Shown piece after piece: positions 8,556 to 16,936 of a DNA stretch of 16,936 nucleotides. Every line of letters begins with the position of its first letter. Within the stretch, counting starts at the first letter, position 1. The DNA comes from JAYPEY01 sp047618185 (lineage in GTDB: Bacteria; Verrucomicrobiota; Verrucomicrobiia; Limisphaerales; JAYPEY01). A program made the translations under genes and the position numbers. The notes below the pieces were generated by a model. The model was given only the letters and a program-made list of their open reading frames with translations, did not search any database and was not told the origin of the DNA. Location: contig JBLHKZ010000112.1 in assembly GCA_047618185.1 (NCBI GenBank), positions 1-16,936 of the forward strand. Reading direction: 5' to 3'.

Positions 8556-8596
8556 GTTCTTTGAAATCTGCATACAGAAAAGATTAGGTAAAATAC
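8556..8596 (+). repeat. 5' arm of the 23S rRNA processing stem, with boxA-like site
   Basis: Three paired blocks match the region after 23S: 8556-8566 with 11565-11575 (one G-U pair), 8568-8580 with 11551-11563 (13 perfect pairs) and 8586-8596 with 11538-11548 (11 perfect pairs), separated by a mismatch and a small internal loop. The outermost block, GTTCTTTGAAA, repeats the boxA-like motif of the 16S leader. Confidence 0.85.
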
Positions 8597-8644
8597 AACA
8601 CGTCGAGAACTGTATGTTGCGCAAGCAGCATCAGTAACTCTTTG

Positions 8645-11500
<2,856 letters not shown>

Positions 11501-11503
<3 letters not shown>

Positions 11504-11575
11504 CTTTATTTATTAAAGCGAATTTATCTCGGCGTTAGTATTTTACCTGCTTTCTGTATGCAGTTTTCAGAGAAC
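11501..11575 (+). repeat. 23S-5S spacer: hairpin and 3' arm of the 23S processing stem
   Basis: TCGCTTTA (11501-11508) and TAAAGCGA (11514-11521) form an 8-bp hairpin at the 23S 3' end. It competes with the last two bases of 23S helix 1. The region 11538-11575 pairs with 8556-8596 to enclose 23S. Confidence 0.8.
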
Positions 11576-11609
11576 GAGTCCTGGTTGGACTTGATCTTTG
11601 TCAGAATTT

Positions 11610-11724
11610 TTTGGTGACCATAAAGTGGTGGTCCTACCCGATCCCATCCCGAACTCGGCCGTAAAACATCACATTGCCGATGGTAGTGCGGGTATAGCCC
11701 GTGTGAGAGTAGGTAGTCGCCAGA
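11610..11724 (+). rRNA. rrf: 5S ribosomal RNA
   Basis: About 115 nt. The ends TTTGGTGAC (11610-11618) and GTCGCCAGA (11716-11724) form the 9-bp helix I. The internal CCCGATCCCATCCCGAACTCGG is the conserved loop B/C segment, and GATGGTAGTGCGGG and GAGAGTAGGTAG are typical of the 3' half. It is the last gene of the rRNA operon. Confidence 0.96.
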
Positions 11725-11726
11725 TT

Positions 11727-11758
11727 AAAAACCCCAACTTTTGTTGGGGTTTTTTTTG
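11727..11758 (+). terminator. bidirectional Rho-independent terminator
   Basis: Stem CCCCAAC (11732-11738), loop TTTT, GTTGGGG (11743-11749), then a T-run from 11750. A run of five A before the stem makes it work on the minus strand as well, where rlmI ends 29 nt away at 11787. It therefore closes both the rRNA operon and the convergent gene. Confidence 0.93.
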
Positions 11759-11786
11759 TGCCGATGAAAGGGGGCAGACCTGAAGC

Positions 11787-12998
11787 TTAAAGTGCTTCGA
11801 ACGAGAAGCCTTTGAGGTATTCCGTTTCGGGAATTGCGGGAATGATGGGATGGTCCAGCGATTGATCGTAGGATTCGAGCAGGCGCAATCGGCGCTTCGC
11901 GTCGTGTGCCGATTCGAGAATGATGTCCATGAAGATTTCTCGGCTGATATGATGGGAGCAGGAGAAAGTAGCGAGAACGCCACCTGGATTGAGGAGCTTT
12001 AACGCCCGCAAATGAATTTCTTTGTAACCTCGCGCAGCATTCGCGAGATTGGATCGTGATCGGGTGAATGAAGGAGGATCCAGAATTACCGCATCAAAAG
12101 ACTCTTGAATCCTGTCGGGGTTGTTATTGGATGTCCTGCTTTTCAACCAGTCGAAAACGTTGGCGGTTTCGAAGCGGCATTTGTCATCTAGGTCGTTCAA
12201 CCTAGCATGTTCGTTTGCCGCGTCTATCGCATCCGAACTTTGATCCAGTCCGAGAACATACTTGGCCCCGGCTTTTGCGGCATGAAGCGCGAATCCTCCA
12301 CGATAGGTGAAACAATCCAGCACGCGGGGCGTCCCCAGTTGGCCGATTAGCCTGGCAACCGCTTGGTAGTTGGTCTGTTGGTCAAGGTAGGCGCCGGTTT
12401 TGTGTCCGTCTGAGAGGTTAATCCGGAATCGCAGGTCATTCATGTTGATGTCGACCTGCGTGTTTTCGGTTTCGGCCGTGGATGAAGGGGGGGAGGGCTC
12501 GATTCCTTCAAATTTTCTGAATGCCAAATCCTGATTTTCAGAGATGGAGCAGCCAGGGAAAGAACTCGCCAATGAAGCGAGGATTTCGGATTTTCTGAGT
12601 TCCAGCGCAAGACTGGAGATTTGAACGACGAGATGGTCGCCGTATTTGTCGACGATCATTCCACTGAGAAAATCGCTTTCGGCGTTAATCACACGGAAGC
12701 TGGACGCATTCGGGAAAAACTTTTCGCGAAATTTGACTGCCTCGCGGATGCGACGCTCGAAGAAATTCTGGTCAATTGTCGTTCGTTCCCAAGCAATCAT
12801 TCGAATCTGTATTTTCGAGCGGGAATTGTAGAAGCCCATCCCGAGAAATCGTTTTCGATGATCTTTCACCTGAACGATGTCTCCATCCTCGGCTTCTCGT
12901 GTCAGTCGAAGAATTGAGGAGCCGAAAATCCAGGGATGTCCCGCGACGATTCGGTCTGCGTGGCCCGGTCTAATGAGGGCGTTAATTGGCGTTTGCAT
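11787..12998 (-). CDS. rlmI: RlmI-like class I SAM-dependent 23S rRNA (cytosine-C5) methyltransferase
   Basis: A 403-residue protein close in length to E. coli RlmI (396), which makes m5C1962 in 23S rRNA. The N-terminal part (about 4-70, with GHPWIFGSSI and DIVQVKDHRKRFLGMGFYN) is a PUA-type RNA-binding domain. A middle domain carries AESDFLSGMIVDKYGDHLVVQ (106-126). The C-terminal Rossmann domain has the SAM motif LDCFTYRGGFALHAAKAG (227-244), an acidic D252, DPPSFTR (307-313) and FSCSHH (345-350) with the likely catalytic Cys. Residues about 165-184 form a Ser/Pro/Thr/Glu-rich linker. ATG 12998 gives the family N-terminus; no Shine-Dalgarno site is seen. It is convergent with the rRNA operon and lies downstream of ilvD on the same strand. 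A related methyltransferase with another rRNA site is possible. Confidence 0.88.
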   Translation of the reverse strand: MQTPINALIRPGHADRIVAGHPWIFGSSILRLTREAEDGDIVQVKDHRKRFLGMGFYNSRSKIQIRMIAWERTTIDQNFFERRIREAVKFREKFFPNASSFRVINAESDFLSGMIVDKYGDHLVVQISSLALELRKSEILASLASSFPGCSISENQDLAFRKFEGIEPSPPSSTAETENTQVDINMNDLRFRINLSDGHKTGAYLDQQTNYQAVARLIGQLGTPRVLDCFTYRGGFALHAAKAGAKYVLGLDQSSDAIDAANEHARLNDLDDKCRFETANVFDWLKSRTSNNNPDRIQESFDAVILDPPSFTRSRSNLANAARGYKEIHLRALKLLNPGGVLATFSCSHHISREIFMDIILESAHDAKRRLRLLESYDQSLDHPIIPAIPETEYLKGFSFEAL

Positions 12999-13014
12999 GG
13001 TTTGTAAACAAGGA

Positions 13015-13053
13015 GTCCCGTGGCGGGATCGGCGCGATCCCCGCCATCGGGAC
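13015..13053 (-). promoter_or_regulatory. very stable hairpin 16 nt upstream of the rlmI start
   Basis: The 39 nt fold back almost completely: about 17 base pairs with two single-base bulges and a 3-nt loop. On the minus strand the arms are GTCCCG-a-TGGCGGG-g-ATCG and CGATCCCGCCACGGGAC. No T-run follows, so it is a poor Rho-independent terminator. It may block read-through from ilvD, affect rlmI translation or stabilise mRNA. Confidence 0.6.
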
Positions 13054-13068
13054 TTGATTTGCCTGGAT

Positions 13069-13083
13069 CGCGGAGAAACCGCG
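13069..13083 (-). promoter_or_regulatory. small GC hairpin just after the ilvD stop
   Basis: CGCGG (13069-13073) and CCGCG (13079-13083) flank a 5-nt loop, a few bases after the ilvD stop codon. No T-run follows; it may help end or protect the ilvD message. Confidence 0.4.
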
Positions 13084-13087
13084 CCGT

Positions 13088-14836
13088 TTAGGACAGGTTG
13101 AGATTATTGTCGGTCACGGCTCCGAGGGAAGCAGACGTGACCAGATGGGCGTATTTTGCGAGGACGCCCTTTGTGTAGCGAGGTTTGATTCCTTTCCAGG
13201 CCTTTTTTCGGGTTTTGAATTCTTTGGCGGAAATCTTGAGGTTCAACTCGCGTTTGTCGGCGTCGATGATGATCGTGTCTCCGTTTTTCACGAGGCCCAA
13301 TGGACCGCCGGTGTAGGCTTCGGGCGTAATATGGCCCACGACAAACCCGTGTGTGCCGCCTGAGAAACGTCCGTCCGTGATCAGAGCCACATCGTCGCCC
13401 AGGCCGCGTCCCATGATGGCGGACGTCGGGCCGAGCATTTCGCGCATCCCTGGGCCTCCCTTCGGACCTTCGTAGCGAATCACGATCACGTCGCCCTTCT
13501 TGATTTTCCCGGAAAGAATGGCCTTCATCGCGAGTTCCTCGGAATTGTAGACCTTGGCCTTTCCGGTAAAGAGCAGACCTTCTTTCCCTGTGATTTTCGC
13601 CACAGATCCCTCTGGTGAGAGATTCCCGTAAAGCACGACCAAATGACTGTCTTTTTTTATGGGGTTGTCGAGCGGACGGATAATGGTCTGACTCTTGGAG
13701 TAGGGCTTAACATTCTTTAGCGAGTCGGCGATGGTTTCTCCGGTGACCGTCAGGCACTCGCCGTGAAGCAGTCCGGCATCGAGCAACATCTTCATCAGCG
13801 GGCGAATGCCGCCGATGGCGATGAGTTCGGACATGAGGTGTTTGCCGCTGGGTTTCAGGTTCGCAAGGAAAGGCACGCGTTTGCCGATTCGAGTGAAATC
13901 GTCGAGCGAAAGTCGGACGTTTGCGGCGCTGGCCATGGCCAGGAGATGGAGCACGGCATTGGTTGAACCGCCCAGAGCGATGACGACAGAAATTGCATTT
14001 TCGAACGCCTTCCTAGTCATGATGTCACGCGGCTTCAATCCCCGCTTGATCAGTTCGACCACGGCGGCGCCGGCGGCGCGGCTGTCCTCCTTTTTGGCCT
14101 TGGAAATGGCGTTTTGCGCGGAGCTGTTCGGTAGGCTCATGCCCAATGCTTCGATGGCGGAAGCCATCGTGTTGGCGGTGTACATTCCGCCGCAGGAGCC
14201 AGGGCCGGGGATGGCGCACGACTCGATTTGCTCCAATTCCTTGTTGTTCATCTTCTTATTGGCGTGCGCGCCGACGGCTTCGAATACGGACACGATGTCC
14301 AGTTTCCGCTGCTTGGGGTCGCCAGTGATGCAGCCCGGGAGAATCGTGCCGCCGTAGACGAAGACTGCGGGCCGGTTCATTCGCGCGATCGCCATCATGC
14401 AACCGGGCATATTCTTGTCGCAGCCGCCGATCGCCACGTAGCCGTCCATACCTTCACAGCCAACCACGGTTTCGATGGAATCGGCGATCACTTCACGAGA
14501 GACGAGCGAGTACTTCATCCCCTCAGTGCCCATCGAGATGCCGTCGGAAATGGTGATAGTGTTAAAAATAATTGCCTTGCCGCCGCCTTCGTTGGCGCCT
14601 TTTTCAGACTCCAGGGCCAGCTTGTCGATGTGGGAGTTGCAAGGAGTGACGTTGCTCCAGGTGGATGCGACGCCGACGATTGGTTTCTTGAAATCCTCCT
14701 TTTCGAAGCCGACCGCATAGAGCATGGCGCGGCTAGGCGCTCGATCCGGACCATCGAGCATGAGGCTCGAAAATGGACGCGGATTGGCTTTCTTCTGTTT
14801 CGGAGATTTCGATTTGGTTTTCTTAGGTGTCTTCAT
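13088..14836 (-). CDS. ilvD: dihydroxy-acid dehydratase
   Basis: A 582-residue IlvD/Edd-family dehydratase that converts 2,3-dihydroxy-3-methylbutanoate (and the methylpentanoate homologue) to the 2-keto acids of valine, leucine and isoleucine synthesis, in the cytoplasm. The iron-sulfur ligands are visible as C66 (TPCNSH), C139 (GGCDKNMPGC) and C215 (GPGSCGGMYTANTM). The C-terminal block GRGLGDDVALITDGRFSGGTHGFVVGH, with the active-site Ser in GRFSGG, and the ISDGISMGTEGM segment (97-108) are typical of IlvD rather than phosphogluconate dehydratase. The first 20 residues are a Lys-rich extension (MKTPKKTKSKSPKQKK) before the conserved RPFSSLMLDGPDRAPSRAML. ATG 14836 has no Shine-Dalgarno site; a start nearer the conserved block lacks a suitable ATG. 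No other ilv or leu gene is adjacent. Confidence 0.95.
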   Translation of the reverse strand: MKTPKKTKSKSPKQKKANPRPFSSLMLDGPDRAPSRAMLYAVGFEKEDFKKPIVGVASTWSNVTPCNSHIDKLALESEKGANEGGGKAIIFNTITISDGISMGTEGMKYSLVSREVIADSIETVVGCEGMDGYVAIGGCDKNMPGCMMAIARMNRPAVFVYGGTILPGCITGDPKQRKLDIVSVFEAVGAHANKKMNNKELEQIESCAIPGPGSCGGMYTANTMASAIEALGMSLPNSSAQNAISKAKKEDSRAAGAAVVELIKRGLKPRDIMTRKAFENAISVVIALGGSTNAVLHLLAMASAANVRLSLDDFTRIGKRVPFLANLKPSGKHLMSELIAIGGIRPLMKMLLDAGLLHGECLTVTGETIADSLKNVKPYSKSQTIIRPLDNPIKKDSHLVVLYGNLSPEGSVAKITGKEGLLFTGKAKVYNSEELAMKAILSGKIKKGDVIVIRYEGPKGGPGMREMLGPTSAIMGRGLGDDVALITDGRFSGGTHGFVVGHITPEAYTGGPLGLVKNGDTIIIDADKRELNLKISAKEFKTRKKAWKGIKPRYTKGVLAKYAHLVTSASLGAVTDNNLNLS

Positions 14837-15225
14837 GAATCGGGAGCGAGTTTCTTAAAAAAGAACGCAGCTTACAAGCCGAGAGGCGGGGCGTGACGCG
14901 AATGTGGTTCCATGACACCGGATCGTCACAGTGGCGATGTTCGCGCGTCTTTGTTGGCCTTCAAAATGCTTGGATGTAGGACGGCGATTAACTGCGGCTA
15001 TTTGTTGCAAAAAGGAAGGTGTGGAGCGCTCCTTAATCGCCAGAACGGCAACAAATAGCCATGTCTCAACTCGTCTCGTTTGGCCGCGCAATAAAGCTCA
15101 GAAAAAAATTGCTATCGAAGGGGAAGCGCGTAATGTCCCGCGCTCCGTCGATAATTGATGGGAGGTTGAGTTAATCACCGAATAATCCGATCCGGCATGG
15201 ATCGGTCTGAACTGAGTTAGGGACT
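14837..15225. other. divergent intergenic region between ilvD and the CBM48 gene
   Basis: About 390 nt must hold the promoters of two divergent genes. Besides the crossed repeat element (14983-15060), it has a CCGATCC/GGATCGG hairpin with a 5-nt loop (15187-15205), 20 nt before the + strand gene, and a TTCTT/AAGAA hairpin near 14855. Open frames on both strands (for example 14931-15158 plus, 14855-15091 minus, and a 37-codon ATG frame at 15061) have no recognisable family and overlap the repeat, so I do not call them genes. No clear -35/-10 pair can be picked. Confidence 0.5.
14983..15060. repeat. crossed inverted repeats, possible pseudoknot or palindromic element
   Basis: Arm A GGCGATTAA (14983-14991) pairs with A' TTAATCGCC (15033-15041); arm B GGCTATTTGTTGC (14996-15008) pairs with B' GCAACAAATAGCC (15048-15060). 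Both are perfect, and the order A-B-A'-B' makes the pairings cross. GGAGCGCTCC (15023-15032), a perfect 10-bp palindrome, is almost concentric with the B pair. The topology is the same on either strand. Confidence 0.75.
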
Positions 15226-15531
15226 ATGGTCAAGACACTGGAAAAAACGAAAACGAAGAATATCAAATTGACGAAGAAACGCGTCGATTTCTCACTGTTT
15301 GCGCCGGCTGCGGACGAAGTCAAACTGGCAGGCGATTTTACCGATTGGCAGGACTCGCCGGCCGAGATGCGCAGGCTCAAGAACGGCGCGTGGAAGAAGA
15401 CGGTTTATCTTCCGCTGGGCGCCTATCAATATCGCTTTGTCGTGGACGGCGAATGGACGAACGATCCGGACAGCGCACTGCGTGAGCCCAATCCGTTTGG
15501 CGATGAGAACGACGTTTGCGTCGTCGAATAG
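15226..15531 (+). CDS. stand-alone CBM48/AMPK-type glycogen-binding domain protein
   Basis: A 101-residue protein that is almost entirely one carbohydrate-binding domain. After a Lys/Thr-rich start (1-18), VDFSLFAPAADEVKLAGDFTDW (20-41) is the signature first half of the isoamylase N-terminal / AMPK beta glycogen-binding fold. W41 and W51 are candidate sugar-stacking residues, and LPLGAYQYRFVVDGEWTNDP (62-81) with the closing NPFGDENDVCVV completes the beta sandwich. No catalytic domain, signal peptide or membrane segment is present. ATG 15226 has AGGG 3 nt upstream, a weak site. It is divergent from ilvD and followed by a terminator, so it is probably monocistronic. Binding to glycogen or another alpha-glucan is inferred from the fold; the partner it targets is unknown. 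Confidence 0.88.
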   Translation: MVKTLEKTKTKNIKLTKKRVDFSLFAPAADEVKLAGDFTDWQDSPAEMRRLKNGAWKKTVYLPLGAYQYRFVVDGEWTNDPDSALREPNPFGDENDVCVVE

Positions 15532-15555
15532 AACGACTTAGATACTTCGATTTTG

Positions 15556-15596
15556 AGCGTGCCGGTCTCAAGGGGGGCAGGCGCGCTTATTTTTTT
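15556..15596 (+). terminator. Rho-independent terminator after the CBM48 gene
   Basis: AGCGTGCC (15556-15563) pairs with GGCGCGCT (15580-15587) over 8 bp including one G-U, with a 16-nt loop, followed by TATTTTTT. It lies 24 nt after the stop codon. The large loop makes it weaker than the rRNA terminator. Confidence 0.6.
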
Positions 15597-15625
15597 GTGA
15601 AAGACGGCAGTCAGCTGGGACGGCG

Positions 15626-16882
15626 TCAATCCCGGTTCAGGGCGGCTTCTCGCTCAAGGAGCGCCGGATGAGAATAGTGAAACCCGCTGTAGGCCGGGTG
15701 AGGCGTCAGATTGCCGAGGTTCTTCTCATTCAATTTTCGGAGGGCGGAGATCAATGGTTGAGCCGCGCCGACCCTTTCCTTGGCATAGGCGTCGGCTTCG
15801 TATTCGTGCTTTCGAGACAGACGATTGAGCAGCGGCGAAAACCAGAATTCGATCGCTCCGCTGAGGAGGCCGAAAAGGAGAAATGCCGGAGCGAGATGGC
15901 CGGCGGAAAAGCCAAACGCGTCGTAGAATCCTTCGAATCCGGCAAGCAGGTAAAGAACGTAGAAACCCAGCAGCGACGAGGCGGCCGAGAGGAGGAGCAT
16001 CTTCGGGATGTGCCGTTTTTTGTAGTGTCCGATTTCATGGGCGAGAACGGCCTCCAACTCCGCTTCATTCAGTTGTTCGATCAGGGTGTCGAAGAGAACG
16101 ATCCTGCGCGCGCGTCCGAAGCCGGTGAAAAAGGCGTTCGAGTGTTTTGATCGGCGGCTGCCGTCCATGATCTGGATTTTTTGAGCGCTGAAGTCCGCGC
16201 CCTTTGCGAGGGCCAGAAGTCGCTCCTTCAACGGACCGTCCTCGAGCGGTGAGAATTTGTTAAACAAGGGCAGGATGAGAACGGGCGCGAGAATCATCAT
16301 GAGAAACTGAAAGCCGGTGAGGCACGCCCAGCCCCAGAGCCACCAGGCGGAGCCGGTCCAGTCGACAAGTTTAAGCAGCAGCGCGAACAGGGGCAGGACG
16401 ATGATGATCATGAGGAGGACGGCCTTGGCGCGGTCGGCCCACCACGTTCCCTGGGTTGTCGTGTTGAATCCGAAGCGCTCCTCAAGCCGGAACTGCGCCC
16501 GCCAATCCAGGGGCAGGCACGCCAGCATGAAAAGTAGCATCACGCCTATCAGGAATCCGGACATGGCCCAGGCGGACTGGCCGAAGTTGCGAGAAACCCA
16601 TTCGAATAATCGAGGCAGTGCGCCCGTGAGCAACACGGCGATCAGGAGAACCGCGCCGAACAGGTTGTCGAATCTGCCGTGTTGGCTTTTTGCCAGCGTG
16701 TATTGGACAGACTTTTTGTAGGTAGCGTCGTCCATGGTGTCGCGCAGCGCGTCCGGGATTTTTTCGGCGTGACGTTGGACGTGGCGTTCGTTGAGGCGGT
16801 CGAGCCAGAGTTCGGACGCCCATTTGAGAACGATCAAGGCGACTGCCGCAATCAAAACAGGTGAGGAGTAGTCCGGGGTCAT
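15626..16882 (-). CDS. M48 family (Ste24-like) integral membrane zinc metalloprotease
   Basis: A 418-residue membrane protease resembling Ste24/CAAX prenyl protease 1. With M1 at 16882, hydrophobic segments lie near 8-22, 74-90, 107-126, 153-172, 178-204, 293-314 and 327-345. The zinc site is HEIGH (282-286, in VLAHEIGHYKKRH), with the third ligand Glu in RKHEYEADAYA (about 358-368). The FNTTTQGTWWADRAK segment (139-153), with PLFNKFSPLEDGPLKERL (205-222), and the late HPAYSGFHYSHPAL motif (395-408) match the full-length Ste24 architecture, not the shorter HtpX. Bacterial members probably cleave membrane or misfolded proteins, since no prenylation pathway is implied. ATG 16882 is preferred over an in-frame TTG at 16915, which adds 11 residues of low similarity; neither has a Shine-Dalgarno site. 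It is convergent with the CBM48 gene. Confidence 0.9.
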   Translation of the reverse strand: MTPDYSSPVLIAAVALIVLKWASELWLDRLNERHVQRHAEKIPDALRDTMDDATYKKSVQYTLAKSQHGRFDNLFGAVLLIAVLLTGALPRLFEWVSRNFGQSAWAMSGFLIGVMLLFMLACLPLDWRAQFRLEERFGFNTTTQGTWWADRAKAVLLMIIIVLPLFALLLKLVDWTGSAWWLWGWACLTGFQFLMMILAPVLILPLFNKFSPLEDGPLKERLLALAKGADFSAQKIQIMDGSRRSKHSNAFFTGFGRARRIVLFDTLIEQLNEAELEAVLAHEIGHYKKRHIPKMLLLSAASSLLGFYVLYLLAGFEGFYDAFGFSAGHLAPAFLLFGLLSGAIEFWFSPLLNRLSRKHEYEADAYAKERVGAAQPLISALRKLNEKNLGNLTPHPAYSGFHYSHPALLEREAALNRD

Positions 16883-16936
16883 GCCGCACGATAAGCCACG
16901 CGCCGGACGTCGCAAGGCGCGAGACGCGGGATGTTC

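Noticed and set aside
14228..14896. A 222-codon plus-strand frame opposite ilvD
   Set aside because: It is antisense to a highly conserved IlvD gene, without motifs or a plausible start; it is a shadow frame.
14855..15158. Two overlapping open frames, minus 14855-15091 and plus 14931-15158, in the ilvD upstream region
   Set aside because: Both cross the inverted-repeat element, have no recognisable domain, lack ribosome binding sites and overlap each other on opposite strands.
15061..15174. A 37-codon ATG frame directly after arm B' (begins MSQLVSFGRA)
   Set aside because: It is short and Lys/Arg-rich, with no ribosome binding site and no family; it could be a leader peptide, but nothing supports that.

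Overview
This window looks like a piece of a Verrucomicrobiota chromosome. The clearest evidence is in the 16S rRNA gene: positions 6924-6941 read ACACCTACGGGTGGCAGC, the exact target of the Verrucomicrobiales probe EUB338-III, where most bacteria read ACTCCTACGGGAGGCAGC. The 'AFTLIE/AFTLME' prepilin motifs and the near absence of Shine-Dalgarno sites fit this. A lineage near Pedosphaera/Limisphaera is a guess from the general look of the 16S. No mobile element, phage gene or CRISPR array is visible. This is mostly housekeeping DNA with a few unusual details.

Layout. (1) 68-937: a LarE-type sulfur transferase for nickel-pincer cofactor synthesis, with a small repeat expansion at a conserved site. 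(2) 1113-5540: five tightly packed genes for a type II secretion / pilus-like machine: the inner-membrane platform (GspF-like) and four minor pseudopilins (GspH-, I-, J-, K-like). The major pseudopilin, ATPase, secretin and GspL/M are not in the window. (3) 5567-6316: a BioD-like dethiobiotin synthetase, co-directional with the gsp genes. Its stop codon lies inside a consensus -35 box. (4) 6313-11758: a complete rRNA operon in the order promoter, leader, 16S, tRNA-Ala(TGC), tRNA-Ile(GAT), 23S, 5S, terminator. Long complementary flanks around both 16S and 23S would form RNase III-type processing stems. (5) 11787-14836, minus strand: an RlmI-like 23S rRNA cytosine methyltransferase, convergent with the rRNA operon across a bidirectional terminator, and upstream of it dihydroxy-acid dehydratase (IlvD). 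(6) 14837-15225: a divergent intergenic region with an intertwined inverted-repeat element that could fold as a pseudoknot or a two-state switch. (7) 15226-15531: a stand-alone glycogen-binding (CBM48/AMPK-type) domain protein, followed by a terminator. (8) 15626-16882, minus strand: a Ste24-like M48 membrane metalloprotease.

How the genes work together. The gsp genes belong to one machine: the H-I-J-K tip complex primes pseudopilus assembly on the GspF platform. The rRNA operon and the RlmI homologue are functionally linked, because the cytosine matching E. coli C1962 is at 10563. larE, bioD and ilvD are cofactor and amino-acid genes without pathway partners here. I found no convincing new multi-gene system. 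The items most worth a second look are the crossed inverted repeats (14983-15060), the palindrome inside the rRNA promoter, the Gly/Gln/Asn-rich tail of the GspJ-like pseudopilin, the repeat expansion in larE, and the very stable hairpin just upstream of rlmI.
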